A DNA stretch of 34,546 bases from Siminovitchia fortis (GCF_003605365.2 NZ_QYTU02000037.1:1-34546), one strand, 5' to 3'; positions 14,297 to 23,432 are shown, counted from the first letter of the stretch. The notes: generated by a model not told the origin, from the letters alone. Program-made: numbers and translations.

Positions 14297-15390
14297 ACCG
14301 CTTTATGTATTACCTTTTGTTTGTCAATATGACTGCAAACATGATATCGGCAGTACCGAAAATCCTTCTGAACGAACGGTTAAACGGTGCGATCCCCTCC
14401 ATGCTTCTGTCAGTCATTTTCGGTTTTATTATCGTTTACTCATTTGTAAAGTTTTTCAACAAGTTCCCGGAAAAAGGCTTTCCTGAATTATTGAAGGAAT
14501 ATGCCCCTTCCTGGTTTTACTATCCGTTTTTGACATTCATCATAGCCTTTTGGTTTGTAGGCGGTCTCATTACTTTAATCACTTATTCTTTTATGCTTAA
14601 ACGATATCTGACACCGGATATGTCATTGTTATGGATTGCCTCCAGCATTTTAATTTTTGTTTCTTTCGGGATTTTGATGAATACAAAAACCGTTCTGAAC
14701 ACCGTAGAAAATATTCTCTTTATTACAATACCCGTCATTATTTACATGATGATAAAACCTTTTTTCAGTGATCAATTTGAATGGGACTTTGTGAGGGAAG
14801 CGATTATGCATACGAATCACCTTCCCAATTACAGTGCTTTTTCTGCCTCCTCCTTTGTTTATGTCGGAGTGATGAATATCATCATTTTCAATCGTGCCTT
14901 TACTCAAAAAAAGCGCCGTCTGACCTGGAAGCAATTGCTTTTGATTGGAGTGGCCGGCATTTCCGTGTTGTCTGCCGCCTATTTCATCCCGATCGGCTTA
15001 AATGGCTTCAATCATATAGACCATCTTGTCTATCCTGCTATTACTACGAGTGATACACTTCGGATGAAATATGGCCTTATTGAGCGGCTCCTTTATCTGT
15101 TCATGCCGTTCTTTCTGGCCATTTCTTTCTTAAGTATGCTGATTCATTGGCATGTAGCCATTGAAACATGTAAGGATTTCATTTGGTTCAAGCGGTTTCA
15201 ATGGAAAAAAATGAACTTGACGCCTTATCTTTACTTGGCCGTCTTCTGGATCATCACACTAAAGCTTATCACAGCCCTTTCCGAGTATAAGCTGTTATTG
15301 TATTCAAGCTATTTCTTCAATGCTGTACCCTTCCAAATTGTCATTTTCCTTTTAGTCTGTTGGTTCATAAAAAGGAGGGCAAAGGCGTGA
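14293..15390 (+). CDS. GerA-type germinant receptor subunit B
   Basis: B subunits are 10-helix membrane proteins of the amino acid/polyamine/organocation superfamily and carry the germinant pocket. This 365-residue protein has about ten hydrophobic segments and the typical short cytoplasmic start (NRFMYYLLFVNMTANMI). The break in helix 1 around the middle of that segment is where the ligand site lies in solved relatives. It begins with ATGA overlapping the gerA stop and ends with GTGA overlapping the gerC start, so all three subunits are translationally coupled. Confidence 0.92.
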   Translation: MNRFMYYLLFVNMTANMISAVPKILLNERLNGAIPSMLLSVIFGFIIVYSFVKFFNKFPEKGFPELLKEYAPSWFYYPFLTFIIAFWFVGGLITLITYSFMLKRYLTPDMSLLWIASSILIFVSFGILMNTKTVLNTVENILFITIPVIIYMMIKPFFSDQFEWDFVREAIMHTNHLPNYSAFSASSFVYVGVMNIIIFNRAFTQKKRRLTWKQLLLIGVAGISVLSAAYFIPIGLNGFNHIDHLVYPAITTSDTLRMKYGLIERLLYLFMPFFLAISFLSMLIHWHVAIETCKDFIWFKRFQWKKMNLTPYLYLAVFWIITLKLITALSEYKLLLYSSYFFNAVPFQIVIFLLVCWFIKRRAKA

Positions 15391-16493
15391 AACGACAAAT
15401 TTTCAAGATATTCCTTGGGCTTGCCGCCTGTCTTTTCCTTTCAAGCTGCGGGTTCAAAGATATTGATAAGCGGATTTTCGTGCAGGCCATAGGCATAGAC
15501 CATTCGGACAATGAGAAAGAGCCATATAAGGTGATTTTAAAAATAGCTGTTCCATCGGGTGCCTTAAAGGAATCAGGAACCAAATACGCTTATATTTCAA
15601 AACAAGGTTCCAGTCTGTCAGAAGCCATCCGCTTTCTGAAAAGCCATACAGATAAGGAACTGGATTTTGGCCATGCAAAAGTGATTGTATTGGGAGATAG
15701 TGTTTTGGAACACAGTCTGCATGATGTCTTGGACTTTTTTTTCAGAAGGAGGGATATCCAAATGATTTCATGGGTAGCTGTTGGGAAACCCTCCGCTGAA
15801 AAAGTATTGAAAGTTCATCCCAAAACGGAAATGTCCGGAACATTTGCACTCAGCAACTTTTTTTCCGACAATGGCGTTGAAAGTCCCTATATTGTCTCAA
15901 GCTTTCTGTTTGATGCAAGAAGAAGAATAGTTGAAAGCGGGTTTGATCCGATTCTTCCCATCATTCAGACAAAAGGGGACAAGCATAAGCTGATGGTTAA
16001 TCAATCAGTGGTTTTTTCAGGAGTCAAAAATACTAAGACATTACAGCTCTCCTCTATGCAAACAAAATATTATAATTTATTGGCCAATAATATAGATAAA
16101 ATGGACATTAAAGTGGGCAAAGGGCAGAAGGAATTCACCTTTTCCGTTGATAGTGCAAAGGTAAAATATAAGATTATCACTTCCGGTAAAAAACCCGTCC
16201 TGAAAATGGATATTTTAGTCGGCGGCATTATTGAAGAATCAAAGTTCGATATGTCACCTAAGGATTTAAACAAATACAGCCGCCGGGCAGCCAAACACAC
16301 GAAAAAAGAAGCCTTGAAGCTTTTGACACTCTTTCAGGATAAGGATGTCGATCCTTTAGGCTTTGGTTTAAGGTATAAAGCGACAAGATTAAGCAATGGA
16401 AAAAGGATTGAAGAATGGAAAAATTTATACCCTGACTTGACTTTTGACGTCTCCGTTGATGCAAAAATTATGAGTACCGGGACGATTGAATAG
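15387..16493 (+). CDS. GerA-type germinant receptor subunit C (lipoprotein)
   Basis: C subunits are lipoproteins of the outer face of the inner spore membrane. From GTG 15387 the protein has 368 residues, a signal peptide with lipobox LSSC (lipidated Cys21), the N-terminal domain start FKDIDKRIFVQAIGIDHSD, and the C-terminal domain ending in LTFDVSVDAKI, as in the Ger(x)C family. GTG 15387 is preferred over TTG 15360 because AAAGGAGGG lies just before it and it gives the correct signal peptide. Its GTGA overlaps the gerB stop. Intact, unlike its counterpart in the second germination locus. Confidence 0.93.
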   Translation: MKRQIFKIFLGLAACLFLSSCGFKDIDKRIFVQAIGIDHSDNEKEPYKVILKIAVPSGALKESGTKYAYISKQGSSLSEAIRFLKSHTDKELDFGHAKVIVLGDSVLEHSLHDVLDFFFRRRDIQMISWVAVGKPSAEKVLKVHPKTEMSGTFALSNFFSDNGVESPYIVSSFLFDARRRIVESGFDPILPIIQTKGDKHKLMVNQSVVFSGVKNTKTLQLSSMQTKYYNLLANNIDKMDIKVGKGQKEFTFSVDSAKVKYKIITSGKKPVLKMDILVGGIIEESKFDMSPKDLNKYSRRAAKHTKKEALKLLTLFQDKDVDPLGFGLRYKATRLSNGKRIEEWKNLYPDLTFDVSVDAKIMSTGTIE

Positions 16494-16550
16494 GGGAGCG
16501 CCATTATGTTTGCACAATTCTCTATCATGCCCCGGCCGGCAGAACTGGTG

Positions 16551-16579
16551 AAGGGCAACATGCAAAGAGCATGCCCCTT
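16551..16579 (+). terminator. Probable terminator of the first germination operon
   Basis: AAGGGCAACATGC and GCATGCCCCTT pair with one bulge around a 5-nt loop, 58 bp after the gerC stop, followed by CGCTTATTTTATT. The U tract is weak, so this is a moderate call. Confidence 0.5.
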
Positions 16580-16653
16580 CGCTTATTTTATTGGATTTGG
16601 CCAGCCGGAAATGTTTCCGAAAAATACTCCCCACTTTCGAAAAAGTACCGGGC

Positions 16654-17394
16654 CTAAAGTTTTTTTAATTTCTTTACATTCCACATCAGCGAATCGGCCC
16701 CTTTGGAAAAATGGACAATCGGGGCCTCTCCGGAAATATCTAGGTTTAATGGCGAAAAGAGTGTGTTCCTTTCAGTTTGGAACTCCGCTCTTTGCAGCGG
16801 CCATGGAGGGTGATGAATGTCACCATGAAAAACATCTGCTTTGTTGCCGGCTGTGTAAAAGCAATATTTTTCTGTAAGAAAATGCTCAAGGGTGCCATTG
16901 GCCGCAAAAAAATCCTCCTGTTTCGGTGTACAGCATCCTTCAAACCGGACCGGCCGATTTTTTCGCACCGATTCGTAAGAGATGGTACTCCCTTTCCGTC
17001 TTATGGAGATGTCCGCCGAATGATATGGGAGGCGGTACCATCTTTTTGCAATATTCAAAGAAGCCCAGTCGTTCACATCGAGAGAAATGAAAAATACGCC
17101 GGGTTTGCCCTTATATTTTACATAAGTACGAACATTCACTTCGGAAAAAGGAGCAACCACAGAAAAGAAAGACAGTCCGCGGAAATAGATTCCCTCCATT
17201 CTGAACGCCACGATTCCGATCCATGCTGCCCCGTCATATGTATCAATTTCCAGCAATGAAGGAATAAAGGGACGGAGCTGCTCCGGCTGAATGGGCCAAT
17301 GGAGAAATAATACATCCCGCCATGTCTGCCGCATGATCCAATTATTTGGAGGCAAGGGCAGCGGACGGTGTGCCGATTTATTGTATATATCCAC
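16654..17394 (-). CDS. yqjF: DUF2071 family protein (YqjF-like)
   Basis: The 246-residue protein matches the YqjF/DUF2071 family across its length. Early signatures are WRDVLFLHWPIQPEQLRPFIP and DTYDGAAWIGIVAFRM; then comes FSEVNVRTYV. The C-terminal half has a paired strand region ending with the family's F..PLNLD-like segment. The fold is acetoacetate-decarboxylase-like, but the activity is unknown. It starts at GTG 17394 behind AAAGGAGATGAGACC. It is convergent with the first germination operon and divergent from the FMN protein; neither neighbour explains its role. Confidence 0.88.
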   Translation of the reverse strand: MDIYNKSAHRPLPLPPNNWIMRQTWRDVLFLHWPIQPEQLRPFIPSLLEIDTYDGAAWIGIVAFRMEGIYFRGLSFFSVVAPFSEVNVRTYVKYKGKPGVFFISLDVNDWASLNIAKRWYRLPYHSADISIRRKGSTISYESVRKNRPVRFEGCCTPKQEDFFAANGTLEHFLTEKYCFYTAGNKADVFHGDIHHPPWPLQRAEFQTERNTLFSPLNLDISGEAPIVHFSKGADSLMWNVKKLKKL

Positions 17395-17537
17395 GGTCTC
17401 ATCTCCTTTCCTTTCAGGGTTAATTTGCGCTTTTTACTTGTTTTCTATGCTTCATCACTATTTTTCAAAGGCGTGACATAGTTTTTTCCATCTGAGAAAC
17501 AATAGAATCAAGCCATATGAGATTGGAGGACAAGAGC

Positions 17538-18944
17538 ATGGCAGATATATTGTCCTATATTACATTTGGAATCGTTGTTTTTTTATTTGTCGTATTTTTG
17601 ATTGTGATATTCAGCTGGCGCCCGATCATGAAAATGATTGTGAAACAGACGGGAAAAATCATTTTTACCGACAGTTATCAGGAAAATATCATCGAGATGA
17701 TGCCAGGCTTCAAGCATATGGGGATTCAAAATGCACTCGAAAACAATCTTCGCACCGAAAGCGGTGATCTTCTTCACCGCCCGCTCGGCTCTTCAAAGAA
17801 TTGGCCCCATTTGGATCCGATAACCTTTATCCCTGCACAGACTTCTCCGTTTGCTGTTTCCAGCGAGGACGAGGTGGACGTCAGTGTCACGATCGGGCCC
17901 AAAGCAAAAAAACCGATGAAAATAGATATTCCGCTCATGATCAGTGGAATGGCCTACGGGGTCGGAGTCAGCGCGGAAGTCAGATTAGCTTTTGCACAAG
18001 CCGCGAACAAGACCGGTACAGCTGTCAATTCCGGTGAAGGAGGCATTATGCAGGAAGAGCTGGATGCGGCCGGAAAATACATTTTGCAGTTTTCAAAGAC
18101 GGAATGGGGAAAGGATGAAAAATTCATTAAGCGTGCAGACATGATTGAAATCAAGCTCGGACAAGGTGCGAAGCTTGGAATGGGTGCAAAGATTTCACCC
18201 AAAAACCTGACTGGCCGGGCCCGTGAAGTGATGGGCCTGAAAAAAGATGAAGATGCCATCATCCACGAACATTTTTTTGAAAACCAGACATTGAAGGATT
18301 TAAAGGAATTGGTTGATGAACTCCGTGACCAGTCAGGCGGCGTTCCGATCGGGGCCAAAATGGGAGCCGGCGGAAAAATTGAAGAAGATATCGATCACCT
18401 TCTGGAAATGGGTGTCGATTATATCGCAGTGGACGGCGGACAGGCGGCCACTCACGCAGGTGCCCCGGTTTTGTCCGATGATTTCGGAATACCTACATTA
18501 CATGCGGTGGTCCGGGCTTCGAACCATTTAAAAAGGAGGAAAGTGAAAGACCGGGTCAGCCTGGTTGTCTCAGGCGGACTGGTAATCCCCGGCCATTTTT
18601 TAAAAGTTCTGGCCCTTGGAGCTGATGCCGTTTATGTGGGATCGGCCATACTGTTCGCAACGGCCCACAGCCAGGTAACCAAAGCCCTCCCTTTCGAACC
18701 GCCGACGCAGGTCGTTTGGAATGAAGGGAAATACAGTCATCAATTTAAGGTGGAAGACGGGGCGAAATCGGCGGAAAAGTTTCTAAACGCCAGCATCGAA
18801 GAGATGAAAACGGCTTTGAGGGCAATGGGAAAACGCTCATTGAAGGAGCTTTCAAGAAAAGATCTTACTTCCTACGATGAGCTGACGGCAAGAATGATCG
18901 GAATACCATATACCTTTCAGCCCCTGGGCGGAAAAGGAAAATAA
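17538..18944 (+). CDS. FMN-binding glutamate synthase family protein (YerD-like)
   Basis: The 468-residue protein has one N-terminal membrane helix (~5-30), then a TIM-barrel domain equivalent to the FMN and 2-oxoglutarate half of glutamate synthase. Recognisable segments are LMISGMAYGVGVSAEVRLAFA, NSGEGG, IEIKLGQGAKLGMGA, GAKMGAGGKIEEDI, DYIAVDGGQAATHAGAP and GADAVYVGSAILFA. It lacks the glutaminase domain and the C-terminal beta-helix, and I see no classical Cys-rich [3Fe-4S] loop, so actual glutamate synthesis is doubtful. ATG 17538 is chosen because GGAGGA (17525-17530) precedes it at good spacing; ATG 17517 lies upstream of that site and has no ribosome binding site. Repeat copy 3 begins two bases after the stop. 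Confidence 0.92.
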   Translation: MADILSYITFGIVVFLFVVFLIVIFSWRPIMKMIVKQTGKIIFTDSYQENIIEMMPGFKHMGIQNALENNLRTESGDLLHRPLGSSKNWPHLDPITFIPAQTSPFAVSSEDEVDVSVTIGPKAKKPMKIDIPLMISGMAYGVGVSAEVRLAFAQAANKTGTAVNSGEGGIMQEELDAAGKYILQFSKTEWGKDEKFIKRADMIEIKLGQGAKLGMGAKISPKNLTGRAREVMGLKKDEDAIIHEHFFENQTLKDLKELVDELRDQSGGVPIGAKMGAGGKIEEDIDHLLEMGVDYIAVDGGQAATHAGAPVLSDDFGIPTLHAVVRASNHLKRRKVKDRVSLVVSGGLVIPGHFLKVLALGADAVYVGSAILFATAHSQVTKALPFEPPTQVVWNEGKYSHQFKVEDGAKSAEKFLNASIEEMKTALRAMGKRSLKELSRKDLTSYDELTARMIGIPYTFQPLGGKGK

Positions 18945-18945
18945 T

Positions 18946-19092
18946 AAGAAAAGCGGAAGCGCCTTGCCCATCGACGTACAGACTGGAGTGCCTCCGACGA
19001 GATAAAGGAAACACGGCGAGGAACGAGCCGATGTTGACTTATCGTAGGAGGAGGTGCGAAGTCTGCTAGTCGATAGGCGCTGGAGCTAGACA
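18946..19092. repeat. Hairpin repeat element, copy 3, between the FMN protein and the second germination locus
   Basis: The 147 bp match 6928-7074 with only a few changes (e.g. AAGCGGAAGCGCC for AAGCGCAAGCGCC). The copy begins one base past the stop codon of the FMN-protein gene and ends 28 bp before the gerA start, so it fills the whole region in which a promoter would be expected. It lacks the 56-bp right flank of the other two copies. Confidence 0.92.
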
Positions 19093-19120
19093 CATAACAA
19101 CGAAAAAGAGGTAAAAATGG

Positions 19121-20734
19121 ATGTCTTCACTTTTTAAACGAACAAAGAAAAAGTTGTTTGGGAAAAGCGAAAAAAATATTAAGGAGCCCGATTTCCTATC
19201 CCCTTCTCTGCCGGAGAACCTGGCATTCATTAAACAACAAACGGGAAACAGTCCGGACATCATTATAAGGACGTTAAAGACAGAAGAATCCCCTGTTGCC
19301 AATTTTGCGATTGTTTATGTCGATGGGATTGTTGATGAAGCAGCTATCAATGATTTTATTTTTGAATCGTTCATGGCGAACCCGCATCAATATGAAGGGG
19401 CGCCTGAGGAACTTCTGCAGCAGCTGGCAGACGAAGGGGTCGCATTGGGAAGCCTAAAAACCATTCATGAATGGAATGGCTTTTTTCAGGAATTAATGGA
19501 TGGCAACACTATTATTCTTACCGATGGGACAAATCAGGCGATTTCAGCAAATACACACGGCGGGGAACATCGTTCCGTAGAACAGCCGGAAAGCCAAGTG
19601 ACAGTCCGGGGACCGAGGGACGGCTTTAATGAGTCAATCCAAACAAATCTTGCCCTTGTCAGACGACGGATACGGAACCCGAATTTATGGACGGAGTCAA
19701 TGAAAATCGGCCAAAAGACGAAAACCAACGTGACCATCATGTACTTAAAAGGTGTCGTGAACGATAAAATTGTGGATGAGGTCCGCAGCAGATTAAATAG
19801 TATTGATATAGACACCATCCTTGAATCCGGTTATATCGAGCAATTGATTGAGGACCAGACATGGACAACCTTTCCCACCTTGTATCATACTGAAAGGCCG
19901 GATGCAGTCGCAGGAAATATACTTGAAGGCAGAATAGCGATCTTTGTCGATGGAACACCATTTGTCCTTATTGCTCCAGCAGTCTTCATCCAATTTTTCC
20001 AGTCCGTTGAAGACTATTACGCGCGCTTTGATATATCTACCGCCCTTCGCTTCCTGCGGATATTAATATTTTTCATTTCAATCTTTGCCCCCTCCATTTA
20101 CATTGCAGGGACAACATTCCATCAGGAAATGATACCAACCGAGCTGGCAATCAGCATTGCAGCGCAGCGGGAGTCGGTGCCGTTTCCGGCTTTTGTGGAG
20201 GCAATTATGATGGAAATCACATTTGAAATTTTACGGGAAGCGGGTGTGAGAATGCCGAGAGCCGTGGGATCGGCCATTTCTATTGTGGGAGCGCTTGTCA
20301 TCGGCCAGGCGGCAGTGCAGGCAGGGATTGTTTCCCCTGCGATGGTCATCATCGTTTCAATCACAGCTATCGCAAACTTCGCCACCCCATCCTTTGCAAT
20401 AGCCATTTCCGCCCGTTTAATCAGGTTCTTGTTCATGGTGATTGCTGCCACTTTCGGGATGTACGGAGTCATATTGGGAATCATCTTCCTCACTGTCCAT
20501 TTATGCAGTCTCCGGTCATTCGGCGTCCCGTACACGTCCCCGCTTGCCCCATTATCAATCGGTAATTTAGGAGATACAATGATCCGCGTACCTTTATGGA
20601 CAACAAGGAAAAGGGCAAACCTTATTATGGAAGGCGAACAAATCCATGGGGAACATATGCATAAACCGAAGCCTCCCGGTAGCCGGGAAATGACCATACG
20701 CCAAAAAGGACAAGGTGGTGCCAATGAGACGTAA
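19121..20734 (+). CDS. GerA-type germinant receptor subunit A (second locus)
   Basis: The 537-residue protein has a long charged N-terminus (FKRTKKKLFGKSEKN), a soluble two-lobed domain to ~300, about five membrane helices from ~320 including SVPFPAFVEAIMMEITFEIL followed by EAGVRMP, and a basic C-terminal tail. It is longer than the A subunit at 12929, closer in size to GerKA. ATG 19121 follows AAAGAGGT; an ATG four bases earlier is out of frame. Its stop overlaps the gerC start by 11 bp. Hairpin repeat copy 3 occupies the upstream region. Confidence 0.93.
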   Translation: MSSLFKRTKKKLFGKSEKNIKEPDFLSPSLPENLAFIKQQTGNSPDIIIRTLKTEESPVANFAIVYVDGIVDEAAINDFIFESFMANPHQYEGAPEELLQQLADEGVALGSLKTIHEWNGFFQELMDGNTIILTDGTNQAISANTHGGEHRSVEQPESQVTVRGPRDGFNESIQTNLALVRRRIRNPNLWTESMKIGQKTKTNVTIMYLKGVVNDKIVDEVRSRLNSIDIDTILESGYIEQLIEDQTWTTFPTLYHTERPDAVAGNILEGRIAIFVDGTPFVLIAPAVFIQFFQSVEDYYARFDISTALRFLRILIFFISIFAPSIYIAGTTFHQEMIPTELAISIAAQRESVPFPAFVEAIMMEITFEILREAGVRMPRAVGSAISIVGALVIGQAAVQAGIVSPAMVIIVSITAIANFATPSFAIAISARLIRFLFMVIAATFGMYGVILGIIFLTVHLCSLRSFGVPYTSPLAPLSIGNLGDTMIRVPLWTTRKRANLIMEGEQIHGEHMHKPKPPGSREMTIRQKGQGGANET

Positions 20735-21949
20735 AATATGGTTCAGCCTTTTCCTTTCCATTCATATGTTTATACTCTCAGGCTGCTGGAGCAATAACGA
20801 ATTAACAGATTTGGCCTTTGTCATGGCGGTAGGTTTTGACAAAGGTGAAGACGGAAAGCTTGTCGGCACATTTCAAATTGTAAATCCGGGCAATGTGGCC
20901 GGGGGAGTGGAGGGAGGGTCAATGGGGCAAGGCCCGGCTGTCACTGTTTATAAGGCAACCGGAAAAAATATTTATGAAGTAACCCGGCAGGCATCCAGTA
21001 AACTGTCAAGAATATTGTATTATTCACACGCCAACCTGGTGGTGATTGAAGATAAGCTGGCGAAAGAGGAAGGCCTATACAGAGTACTTGATGCCCTTGA
21101 CAGGGATATCCAATTCCGGAACACCGCCAAGGTCGTGATTGCCCATGAAACAAAGGCAGAAGATATTTTAAAAATTACTACTCCTATCGATAAAATTCCT
21201 GCCAATAAAATAATGAAAGCACTGGATTTTTCTGAAAAACTATGGGGGGCCACGTGACGGTCAATATTCGGGAAGTACTGGAAAGCCTTACCGTTCCCGG
21301 AAAGGAAGCCATTATACCGGTCTTTAAAGTAAAGGGGAATTTAAAAGAAGGCAAAAACATCGGCAACCTGGACAACACTGAACCAAAAGCTGAACTTTCG
21401 GCCGACGGCCTGGCCATTTTCAAAGGAGACAATATGATTGATTGGGTGGATAAAAGGAAAGCAAGAGGTATTGTATGGACGCTGGATAAAATAAAGGAGA
21501 CGAACGTACCGGTCGATTGGGGAGATAAAAAAGACGTGATATCCTATCAGGTCATAAGGGAAAAAACAAAAGTTACCTCCGATGTCTCCAAGGGCGAGCC
21601 TGTCCTGTCCATCCTGATTCGGGTAAAAGGAAATATCGGGGAGGTGGATGTTCCCATCAACCTGAAAGATAGATATGTAAGAAATGAAATTGACAAAAAG
21701 GTGGAAAAGAAAATTAAACAGCAAGTACACGCATCGATCAAACATGCACAATCAAACCAGTCGGATATTTTCGGTTTCGGAGAAAACATATACCGCAATC
21801 ACCCGCAGGCATGGGATCGCCTACAAAAAAATTGGAACGAAGAGCATTTCCCGGAATTAAAAGTAAAAATATCCGTTGATGCTTCCATCATGCGTACTGG
21901 TTTGAAAAACAACCCTTACCTGTACCAAATGAAAAATAACTCCGAATGA
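20724..21949 (+). pseudogene. GerA-type receptor subunit C, frameshifted (second locus)
   Basis: The first part (20724-21257) encodes a lipoprotein signal with lipobox LSGC (lipidated Cys21) and the N-terminal Ger(x)C domain. The second part (frame opening at 21242, to 21949) encodes the remaining domains, ending LKVKISVDASIMRTG as in intact C subunits. They are in different frames, meeting at a run of six G (21244-21249): LDFSEKLWG in one frame would continue as GHVTVNIREVLESL if one G were added. A single-base loss from G7 therefore explains the break. It could be a true mutation, a switchable homopolymer or a sequencing error. ATG 20724 fits AAGGTGGTG and overlaps the gerA stop. Confidence 0.88.
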
Positions 21950-21967
21950 TGGCTCGGAGTTATTTTT
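21932..21967. terminator. Bidirectional terminator between gerC and the convergent gerB
   Basis: A perfect 14-bp stem (core AACTCCGA/TCGGAGTT) with an 8-nt loop and A/T tracts on both sides overlaps the stop codons of both convergent genes. Confidence 0.9.
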
Positions 21968-23051
21968 TTCTATTTTTAAAAAACGCGATAATCAAAAGTA
22001 TTAAAGGAATAATAATTTGAAAGGGGAGCTGTAAATTAATAGAAATAGCCTTAACCCCCTCTTCCACATGTTCTTCCATGTTACTGGCAATCGCTATCGA
22101 GAAAAGCAAAACGACAAATCCAATTGGAGAAACAAGCTTCGTTGGTTCTTTTACATTCCATATGTCAGCCATTCCGATCGTAATCGCATAAAAATACATG
22201 CTGAGCTTAAAAAATCCCAGAATGATTAATGCAAGCATAAAAAAAATATCAAGCCGCTCCAAAAAATCAGCAATTTCAATGGATTGGATGGTGCCAAGGA
22301 GGGGGAATTGCGATCTTTTAACCTCAAAGGCTCCGAGGACACTAATGTTTATAGCCGTACTAATGGCCAAGTTAACGCCACTTAAACCCAGGGCAAATAA
22401 GCTTGAAAATTTCACCTTTTTCCGATCGGCAATATAAGGGAAAATCATGGAGAAAACAAACAATTCCCCAAACGGAAAAAAGATTATCTGTGTCAAAGCC
22501 ACTTTTATAACCGGCCAAATACCGTCTTCAAGAAACGGCTTTAATCGATCCAAATCAATTAAACTGGAAAAAACAATCAATGAAAATCCTGCGAGTGCCA
22601 TTAAATAAATCAATACAAACAGGATTTCCCCGGTCCTTGCCAGGACTTCGATGCCTTTGCGGACGGAATAGGCCACAACGAAGATCAATAATAGGTGGTT
22701 GATGACTAATGGTGTGCTTGGATACCCAATCACTGCGAGCATCTCACCAAAATCCCTGAGTATTCTGGCAGCGAAATATGTAAAGTAAACCATAAATAGA
22801 GTAGAGCAAATTCTTCCAAAAAACTTCCCAATGATATCCTGGACATATGTCGTCGGCAGGACATCAGGATAAATCAAAAAAAGGCCGTAATAAATGAAAA
22901 AGATTAAAAACCCGCCCAAGGTTGCGATAAGTATAGCGAGCCATGCGTCCTGATTTGCATCGATTCCAAGCGGGAACAACAAAGCACTTCCAAGCTGAAA
23001 CAAAAGTAATAGGACAAACAATTGGTAAGAACTGATCTTGGCCTGTTCCAT
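21960..23051 (-). CDS. GerA-type germinant receptor subunit B (second locus, opposite strand)
   Basis: The 363-residue protein has about ten membrane helices and the typical spore germination B-subunit start: ISSYQLFVLLLLFQLGSALLF, then DAWLAILIATLGGFLIFFIY, followed by a short FGR-type loop. It belongs to the GerAB/spore permease family that binds the germinant. Unlike the first locus, it is encoded on the strand opposite to its presumed A and C partners, separated from gerC by a shared terminator. Its own promoter must lie in the gap 23052-23152, shared with the small protein gene. ATG 23051 is preceded by a GGAGTG-type ribosome binding site. Confidence 0.92.
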   Translation of the reverse strand: MEQAKISSYQLFVLLLLFQLGSALLFPLGIDANQDAWLAILIATLGGFLIFFIYYGLFLIYPDVLPTTYVQDIIGKFFGRICSTLFMVYFTYFAARILRDFGEMLAVIGYPSTPLVINHLLLIFVVAYSVRKGIEVLARTGEILFVLIYLMALAGFSLIVFSSLIDLDRLKPFLEDGIWPVIKVALTQIIFFPFGELFVFSMIFPYIADRKKVKFSSLFALGLSGVNLAISTAINISVLGAFEVKRSQFPLLGTIQSIEIADFLERLDIFFMLALIILGFFKLSMYFYAITIGMADIWNVKEPTKLVSPIGFVVLLFSIAIASNMEEHVEEGVKAISINLQLPFQIIIPLILLIIAFFKNRKK

Positions 23052-23152
23052 GGATGGATCACTCCTGTTTAGTGAATCCTAAAGGTGAACTCACTCACCG
23101 TTTTACCCAAAATAAAGCACTTTTATAACCATGATCCCCAAGGGAAGAAAAT

Positions 23153-23404
23153 GTGCAGGAAGGGATGAGGCAGGTTTTGAAAATAATCATTATTTTTTTA
23201 TTAATGATGGTAATGATGATGGTACTATCCATAAGCGCCGACCTGCTTGTCGGCTTTGGTTTTAAGGAAGCCATCCGTGACTGGGTCCGGCCTTTTCATG
23301 TCATGACCGTTTCGGAAAAAGTACTTTACACCCTGCTCCCTTCCATTATTTTATTGCAGCCCATTATCTCCCTTTATAAAAAAAAGAAAGCAGGAAAGGA
23401 ATGA
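23153..23404 (+). CDS. Small two-helix membrane protein, possible GerA-receptor D subunit
   Basis: This 83-residue protein has two hydrophobic helices (~8-32 and ~57-75) and a Lys-rich tail (YKKKKAGKE). Small two-helix proteins of about 55-80 residues encoded beside gerA operons have been described as D subunits that modulate receptor function in Bacillus. Size, topology and position next to gerB fit that class, but the assignment is by analogy. GTG 23153 follows AGGGAAG; an ATG at 23165 is an alternative. It is divergent from gerB and closed by a bidirectional terminator. Confidence 0.65.
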   Translation: MQEGMRQVLKIIIIFLLMMVMMMVLSISADLLVGFGFKEAIRDWVRPFHVMTVSEKVLYTLLPSIILLQPIISLYKKKKAGKE

Positions 23405-23407
23405 ATA

Positions 23408-23431
23408 AACGGCAGATCATCTTCTGCCGTT
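23408..23431. terminator. Bidirectional terminator
   Basis: AACGGCAGA pairs perfectly with TCTGCCGTT around a 6-nt loop, followed by TTC. It ends both the small membrane protein gene and the convergent gene at 23433-23879. Confidence 0.8.
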
Positions 23432-23432
23432 T

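Noticed and set aside
16506-17259. Plus-strand ORFs of 123 and 160 residues
   Set aside because: Antisense of the DUF2071 gene; the first starts in the terminator region of the germination operon.
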